Below are positions 57,972-64,000 of a stretch of DNA of 64,000 nt, piece by piece. This DNA is from Siniperca chuatsi (Eukaryota > Chordata > Actinopteri > Centrarchiformes > Sinipercidae). Location: positions 12,691,233 to 12,755,232 of the forward strand of contig NC_058052.1 of assembly GCF_020085105.1 (NCBI RefSeq). Reading direction: 5' to 3'. The position numbers and the translations under genes were made by a program. Positions within the stretch are counted from its first letter, which is position 1. Every line of letters begins with the position of its first letter. Below the pieces are notes generated by a model that had not been told where the DNA came from, did no database searches, and saw only the letters and a list, made by a program, of their open reading frames with translations.

Positions 57972-60900
57972 TCATAGGGATGGAAGGAGACAGTCACTGG
58001 GGTTACATGTCCCAGGAGGTCCACGGGGCCCTGGTGAGCCTGGAGGGCCCTGAGAAGTGATCCCAGGAGGGCCTTGACAGAGAATTAGACATTATTAATT
58101 CCTGTGCCGGGCTGCACTTTGTCATTGTTCAGTAGCTGTGGTTTGGTAGAGGCACACGTTCCCTCACACAAACACATACAGTCATACACTGTTCATACAG
58201 ATTGGCTATACAGAGTTAGAAATGGAGGCTGTGAACTAGTTTTCTTGGAAAAGTTGGTAACACAAAAAAATGTGACATACTGTGTGGGATTATATAGTAA
58301 TATATGACTGGTTTTGATCCAAAAGGCTACAGTTTACTTTATATCCACCACAGATATTTCTACTATTGTTAGACCGATTAATCAGATTGATATATCGGCC
58401 GATACTAGCTCATTGCAGACATATCGTATCAGTGTTTATCTCAGCCGATAAATAACGAAATAACTGCAGTACAGAAATGCCAAACCAAACAGTGTCACTA
58501 TTAATAGTTTGTCCTCCAGAGAGCACTGACAAGTAAAAAAAAAAATCTAAGGGATCTGCATCAAGATTGTTCGTTTATGTTATGTATTTATGTTAAAAAA
58601 ATACTATTGGCCAATATATCGTTATTGGATTTTTTAAACTTACAAATATCCCAGTATTAGCCTCCAAAATCCAGTATCAGTCAGGCTATAATTGCTACTG
58701 AAGATTAATTATCAGTATTTCAAAAAGCACAAGTGACTGAATTCTCCTATAAGGCTGGGCAGTAATTCAATGTCATTGTTAATCAACTTTCAGGTGCAAT
58801 TGTATTGTGACGATATGAATGTATAGTTAAAAAGAGTTAAAATTAATCAATTTGAAAATCGATTTATCATTGAAGTCACTTAATCAAGCAAAAGTGCCAA
58901 ATATTTGCTCCTTTTCTATGTTTTACATCATTTTAAATTGAATATCTTTATATATTTGAGGTTTAGACTGTTGGTCAGGCGTCACATTGGGCTCTCAGAA
59001 CTTTAATGTGCATTTTTTCACAATTTGTTGGACATTTCATAAATGAAAATATTATTGGCATTAGTGAAGTATGTATAACGTAACAGTGGAACACAGTTAA
59101 CTGCAGTGAACATTAATAGATCATTATGTATTGTATGTGATTTAGCATATATTAGTCATATCCATTTTGGAAAAACATTCTAATTAATTTATTGTGACAT
59201 TAATTCCAGCCATATCGTCCTGCCCTAAATGCTCCTCAACATTATTATTTTCCCTTAAGATGGCTGAACTTCAACAGCAACCCATTGCATGTTTCACTTT
59301 CACAGCAGCAAGCACATTTAAGACTATGTTTCTTTTTTCTCAAAAGCTGGATATCTCATTTACAATTGAAGAATTCTTTAATTTCACTGTAATGAGAATA
59401 AAGGACAGAGAAAGTACATTTCCCCATTCTGTAATATGGTGAGGTCATCATGGCAGATGAGACATTAGTATCTCATGTTACTTAGCAACAGCTTGCTGAA
59501 GTGGCAAAGCAGACAACATTGCCTCCTTGTCTCTCATATACTGTCCATACAACAAACAAACCCAATAACCAGTGGTAACATTTCTTTCCACTGTATCACT
59601 ATAAGCATATAAAAAACACCTCCACTGCAGTCCAACAACAGGAGTTACATCAGTCAGACCAGTCACAGCTCGAGGCAGCCCTGCCTCCTCTACAGTTCAT
59701 ACAAAAGGAATCACAGGTACTGCCTTGTCCTTTTCCTCCCTCTGAAAACACAACTTGCCCTTTTCATCACTGCCACATCCATCTCCTGCTTAACTGCTCA
59801 CACACAAAATGTCCACAGTACTGTGGTGCTTTGTACTTTCAATACCAGAGCAAAGGTGCACAAAGTCACAGTCATTTTCAAACATGTTTTTTATCCCAAT
59901 TTGTTAAATCTGTGTGTTCAAGCGACAAGTTTCGGTGGCTACTTACAGCTGTTAGCTTAACCCTGCTAATTAGCTATGGCACAGAACTAATGCACTACAG
60001 GTTGGCATGACTTAGCAACAGCACCATCAAGTGTCAGGGCACAAAGACGTGAGGGCGAAGATGGTAAATGGACATTGTGGTCACTCTTACATAAGTTACT
60101 TGAAATTACTAGTAGTTTTCATTCACTGAGGTGTTCCCAGCCTTTTCTTCAGTGTTGTAATGTCCTCATGAGAACCAACAACACTGAAGTTGTAGCCTGC
60201 CAGGAGGGCTTTTGCTCCCTAATAGTAAAACTGATAAAATTGAGTTGTGTCCTGTATGTGACTCATATGTCCCAGTCTCCATGAACCTGTAGGTGGTCCA
60301 GGGTAAACCTGCTCTATGTGGAATTCAAGGGGTATGAGCTGTCCCTCATTATGATGGCCAAATGACAGAAATTTTGGTTGGTAGAAATAATCTTCCATGG
60401 TACAGGGACTTGTGAATCTACAATAAGTGCACAGGGAAAACCAACCCAGTGGCCCAGCACATTCATACTGTAGCAGTTTGTTCAAGTACTTTCCAACTTA
60501 TTCCAAGATGTGAATACAGCTGAAGTCTAACCCCACCAGTTGGGCCGAAGGTGCTTCCTATTACTGTGCCCCCTCTAGAGATGATGGTCCCTTTGCCTTA
60601 CACATGCATTATGCACATACATAGATAGGATGAGTGACTTTGGGTTCAGTGATATACTCCTATTGTCACAGCCTGGAAGTTAGTGAGGTAATCCCACTTT
60701 TCATCGCTCCATCAGGGTATGGGGAGTTATTTTTTAGTTCACAGGAGCAGGGGACAAGCTGACATCTTGGGTTGTGCTCAGTGAAACTTTTGTTCAGGAC
60801 AACACCAAGCTGTGTCTGTCCTTTACAGAACGGACGTCATTGCTCCGTCACTGCAGCATTTTGTCCGCTATTGGGGTCCCATTCATGTCACAGCGACGCC

Positions 60901-62069
60901 TGAGTTTTAGAAAACATAATGCCATTTGGGAGCTGTGCTTATCTCCAACATGCTGGGACCAAATCAATGCTGAAATAGAATTTAAGGTGTGAGACAACCC
61001 TAGTTCTCTGATATCATAGTAAGATACGCTAAACTTTCTTCCTTTCAGTGGACAGGCAAGAAAAGCTGATAAATAGTGGTAGATGTGGAGGAGGCAGGGC
61101 TGTCAATGCAGTGCCTGGTCATTCTGTGACAAATGTGGTATAATTGAAGCATGAGCGGCTCAACTGCCAGAAGTGCTCTTATATATAGGGACAAATACCG
61201 TACTTACTTACTTTTTACTGGTCTATGGCTGATGGTTATTGAGTGGTTAAGTGGCAAGGCTTAGAGTTAAGCAGCGCTCATTTATTTTTTGGCCACTGGG
61301 GGGGCAGTACAACAAGCTGTAAACACAACACTGACATATTATAGCAGATAAGGAGCAACACTGGCATTCATTTGGAGATGTTTCCCCCTGATGAATGTAT
61401 GTCCAATACTCACTCTCCTTTTAACTCTGTTTTGGTCTCCACCAACTCCCGAGGGAAATATCTGTCTTTTAACCAGCATAATGCTCCATTATGTTCAGTT
61501 ACTTGCTAAATTTGTCTGCTGTTTGGTGCTGGGCAGGTAGCGTAGTGCATAATAGGTACATCACAACTTAAAAATAGCTGTCTGCTGTGGCTGGTGATGT
61601 TGATAAAAGTGGTGAGAGTGCCCATAAAACCAAAACAATGAGCTTAAAGACAGTAAAACACTCCACAGAGCTGAGGGGAACTGCAGAGTCGGGTGATAAG
61701 TCTCTTTGGGCTCATCACTATGAATGACCCTTCACACACAGATCCATTGTTAATATAAAATATTGACAAGTGCAGCTTTAAGTTATTATTTTAGAACTAT
61801 GCAGTTAATGAAAAAGTCTCTGATGGAAAGCAAAATCTTTGAGCTATGTTTTCCACAGTATCATTCCTTCCTTTCTTGCACTTTGTTTGCTCAACTAATA
61901 ACTCAAGCCTTCACATCCTTCAAAACACATAAATTACATCAAATGAAGTGTTCAAACTAGGATTCCTCTTAGTGCAATGTGCTGTTCTTACCTGGTGGCC
62001 CCATGACTCCTGGATCTCCTGGTAACCCCAGACCAAGCTGGCCTCGTTCTCCTTTCTGACCCCTGTATC
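57972..62069 (-). CDS. col19a1: COL19A1, collagen type XIX alpha-1 chain, C-terminal two exons
   Basis: Exon 62069-61992 (78 bp) reads GYRGQKGERGQLG then LGLPGDPGVMGPPG, and joins by a split Gly codon to exon 58072-57972, which reads PPGITSQGPPGSPGPRGPPG then TCNPSDCLLPSL and a TGA stop. Cys-X4-Cys just after the triple helix is the FACIT COL1/NC1 hallmark, and CNPxDCL matches the C-terminus of collagen XIX as I recall it. Collagen XIX is a basement-membrane-zone FACIT of muscle and brain. The rest of the gene lies right of the window. Convergent position beside col9a1 agrees with human 6q13. The stop may come earlier than in mammals. Confidence 0.85.
58370..58690. repeat. Decayed teleost repeat with ATATCGGCCGATA words
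   Basis: AGACCGATTAATCAGATTGA, TATATCGGCCGATACTAGC, TCAGCCGATAAATAACG and GGCCAATATATCGTTATTGG belong to a palindromic-word repeat common in fish genomes, recognised by wording. Non-coding, diverged. Class not assigned. Confidence 0.65.
58752..59227. mobile_element. MITE-like element
   Basis: The left end, AAGGCTGGGCAGTAATTC, and the right end, whose reverse complement reads AGGGCAGGACGATATGG, are imperfect inverted repeats about 470 bp apart. The interior is AT-rich and non-coding. GGCTGGGCRATA-type ends are typical of a frequent fish MITE group. Exact termini and target duplication are unclear. Confidence 0.5.
61260..61785. repeat. Long percomorph interspersed repeat
   Basis: Several phrases in fixed order, among them TTTTTTGGCCACTGGG, GCATTCATTTGGAGATGTTT, TTTGGTGCTGGGCAGGTAGC, GAGGGGAACTGCAGAGTCGG and ACAAGTGCAGCTTTAAG, are those of a widespread percomorph repeat I recognise by wording. 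About 525 bp, non-coding, close to the donor of the col19a1 exon at 61992. Confidence 0.6.
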
Positions 62070-64000
62070 CTGAAGACAGACAAACCACTCTGGCTGAGTG
62101 CAAATACTGCAAAGATGAAGTAGAACTGTGTGGTGTCATGTTCACAGAGTGTGTCGTACAGTTAGTGAGATTAGTACAAATGTCATAACATGAGGATACA
62201 CTTTTGCAACCTTTATATCTGCCCAGGGACTTATACAGAATACAACAGCAATGTCAGGCATCAGGTCTGCACTAATTTTGAAGCAGCTTCGGTAGTTGAT
62301 GTAGAAACAGGCTACTCTGGATTCCCAGTTTCAACCCCAAACCTTTCAATAATAAAAGACATACTGACATCCTGTCAAAATAGAAATCATCAAACAAGCC
62401 ATCTGTGTGATAGTGTTCGAAGAAGGAGATGTTGTGGGCTTGTACAGCTTTCTGTCAACAATAGGACCACAAGCACATGTCTTTGAAGATTTCAAAACAG
62501 AGCAAAGAGGCTTTTTTCAATCGGAGGTCAGATATGTGGGTCACTAAAATCATTCAGAGAGTGAAAAGATAGGACTAATCAAAGGTGGACTCATTCAGTA
62601 GAAACAAACAGATGCAACAGATGCAGAAAACAATCATGTCTATGCATGACAACTAGACTCAAGATGTAATTCATTGGGAGAGCATAAACATGATCATAAA
62701 AGCAAGTGCATAAAAACTCAGCTTTTTGGCCACAGAACGAAAACTAGATCTCTAGTATCTCACGTTAAAATTACGTTCAGTCTTTTCTATGATGGTGATT
62801 TGCTGCTCCATGATTACCTCTAAGATGAAAAAAACAAGCAGTGATGAACACAAGGACATGCTTAGTCTGTCAAAAAAAGGCTGATGAGTAAAACAAAATC
62901 AAAGCATTTGCATTAATCTTCAAGTCAGGCCAGCAAGTGTGTTGCTTCTAACAATATGCACCCAAACATATTATTCAAAGGCTTTCTCACTCCATGCAAA
63001 GCCGGTAAGTCTTTACAGTTCAAAACAGCAGCATACCAAATAAAAATTTGAGGGGCTGCGAAAAAATTTCCCCCACGAGGCAGTTAAAGCAATGGAGTTT
63101 CAGGACCAGCAGTTGCATGGAGTGCATCAGAAACATTGACAGGAGTATCAAGCATTGCACCGCCTGGCCCAAAGGGGAAACGCTTCAACGCTTACATGTC
63201 AGAGAAAATCTCTGAAAAAAGGCTTATGAATGCTCCTGAGTCTCAAAGAGAGAGGGGCTATCCACACATTGCCGCAATAATGAGACTTCTTTCAACACTC
63301 ACAGAGCCTGGGGCATTCATTCAGGGAGGAGACGTTCCATGGAGAAAAGAGCACTGTACCTTAAGCAAAAAAAAATACTGAATAGCACACAGGGCAATAA
63401 GCTTGGGTGGCACGCTGGGTTGGTGCACTCTGATAAATCAAAAATGCCATAATGCGTCTGTACTTGGTTGAAAACAAATTGTTTCTAGGGGCACTAATGG
63501 ACCAAATACGTTAATAGAAAATAATATTGCCACAGAGTGGTTTTTAATGTTTGATTGATAGGATTGCAGCCCTGCACCTGTTGTACACTGTTGTAAACAG
63601 TATCAACAGCAACATCTATTTATTCATGCTATGCCTTACAAAAGAAAAGAAAAAAACACCTTTCTTTGAGCAGCTGCTCCATCAAAGACCAATTACTGTG
63701 GGATATTTACTGACATTTCCATATTGTACAGCACAAAGCAGAGCAACTCTGAAACAGTTTACAGCCTTAAATAATAAAAGACACTTTGTTTCAGTCAGTA
63801 TTAATAAATATACAGAATGCACTGAAATGCAAAATTAAAATTGAATGTTAAAACAACAAAATGTAGAATTTATGAAATATGTACTTAAACATTAAGACTT
63901 ACATCAGTGAGTATTTTCATTATGATCTCAAAAGTGAAAGATGAATAGAATGATAAATGAGCACTCAATTACAACAAAGAAGGGAAAAAAGAAAAAGAAA
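62070..64000 (-). other. col19a1 intron, continuing past the window
   Basis: No further Gly-X-Y exon is visible on the minus strand up to the right edge. AT-rich sequence with only short frames. I see nothing else here. Confidence 0.6.

Larger units (their letters stand above)
58073..61991 (-). other. Last intron of col19a1
   Basis: A 3.9-kb intron, acceptor TCAAG at 58073 and donor GTAAGAAC at 61991. Its content is mainly interspersed repeats, listed separately. The minus-strand frame at 60219-60485 does not show Gly-X-Y or a known domain. Confidence 0.75.

Noticed and set aside
60219-60485. Minus-strand 88-codon frame with EFHIEQVYPGPPTGSWR
   Set aside because: It lies in the col19a1 intron on the gene strand, but lacks Gly-X-Y and phase-compatible splice sites (phase 1 at both ends); no family recognised.
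60540-60600. Minus-strand segment with scattered Gly codons near 60570
   Set aside because: Gly spacing is irregular (not every third residue) and the phase does not fit the neighbouring col19a1 exons, which already join perfectly to each other.
63136-63381. Plus-strand frame with a collagen-like APPGPKGKR word
   Set aside because: A single GPKGK is not a Gly-X-Y run, the strand is opposite to col19a1, there are no fitting splice sites, and the rest of the frame has no known domain.

Overview
This is nuclear DNA of a ray-finned fish, most likely a percomorph/acanthomorph teleost. Every long gene is split into short exons with GT/AG borders, the proteins align with vertebrate orthologues, introns are compact, and the non-coding sequence carries interspersed repeats whose wording is familiar from percomorph genomes. 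Species and family are inference. I see no rRNA, tRNA or CRISPR.

Layout. (1) 98-5314, minus: N-terminal half of tarbp1 (tRNA 2'-O-methyltransferase), running off the left edge, with a CpG-type promoter and a TCTCGCGAGA element at 5444-5453. (2) 7081-13110, minus, with a probable non-coding first exon near 16449: frmd1 (FERM protein, paralogue of FRMD6/willin), 13 coding exons, 584 aa. (3) 18926-31777, minus, with a probable non-coding first exon near 33974: fam135a (alpha/beta-hydrolase-fold DUF676 protein), 19 coding exons, 1383 aa. (4) 36240-53017, plus: col9a1 (collagen IX alpha-1), 37 coding exons, 909 aa, with a second promoter and alternative first exon at 39758-39832 that gives a 679 aa form without the NC4 domain. 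(5) 57972-62069 and beyond, minus: the last two coding exons of col19a1 (collagen XIX).

The order fam135a (outward), col9a1, col19a1 (convergent) is the arrangement I know from human 6q13, so this is an old conserved block; tarbp1 and frmd1 are neighbours here but on other chromosomes or arms in human. I reconstructed all exons by hand. Phases close across every junction from start to stop in frmd1, fam135a and col9a1, which is the main support for the models. Introns hold a DNA transposon remnant with TTAA flanks and a decayed THAP domain (Kolobok-like), pieces of non-LTR retrotransposons, MITE-like elements and microsatellites. I found no new multi-gene system; the most informative signals are the col9a1 alternative first exon, the col19a1 C-terminus and the THAP transposon remnant.
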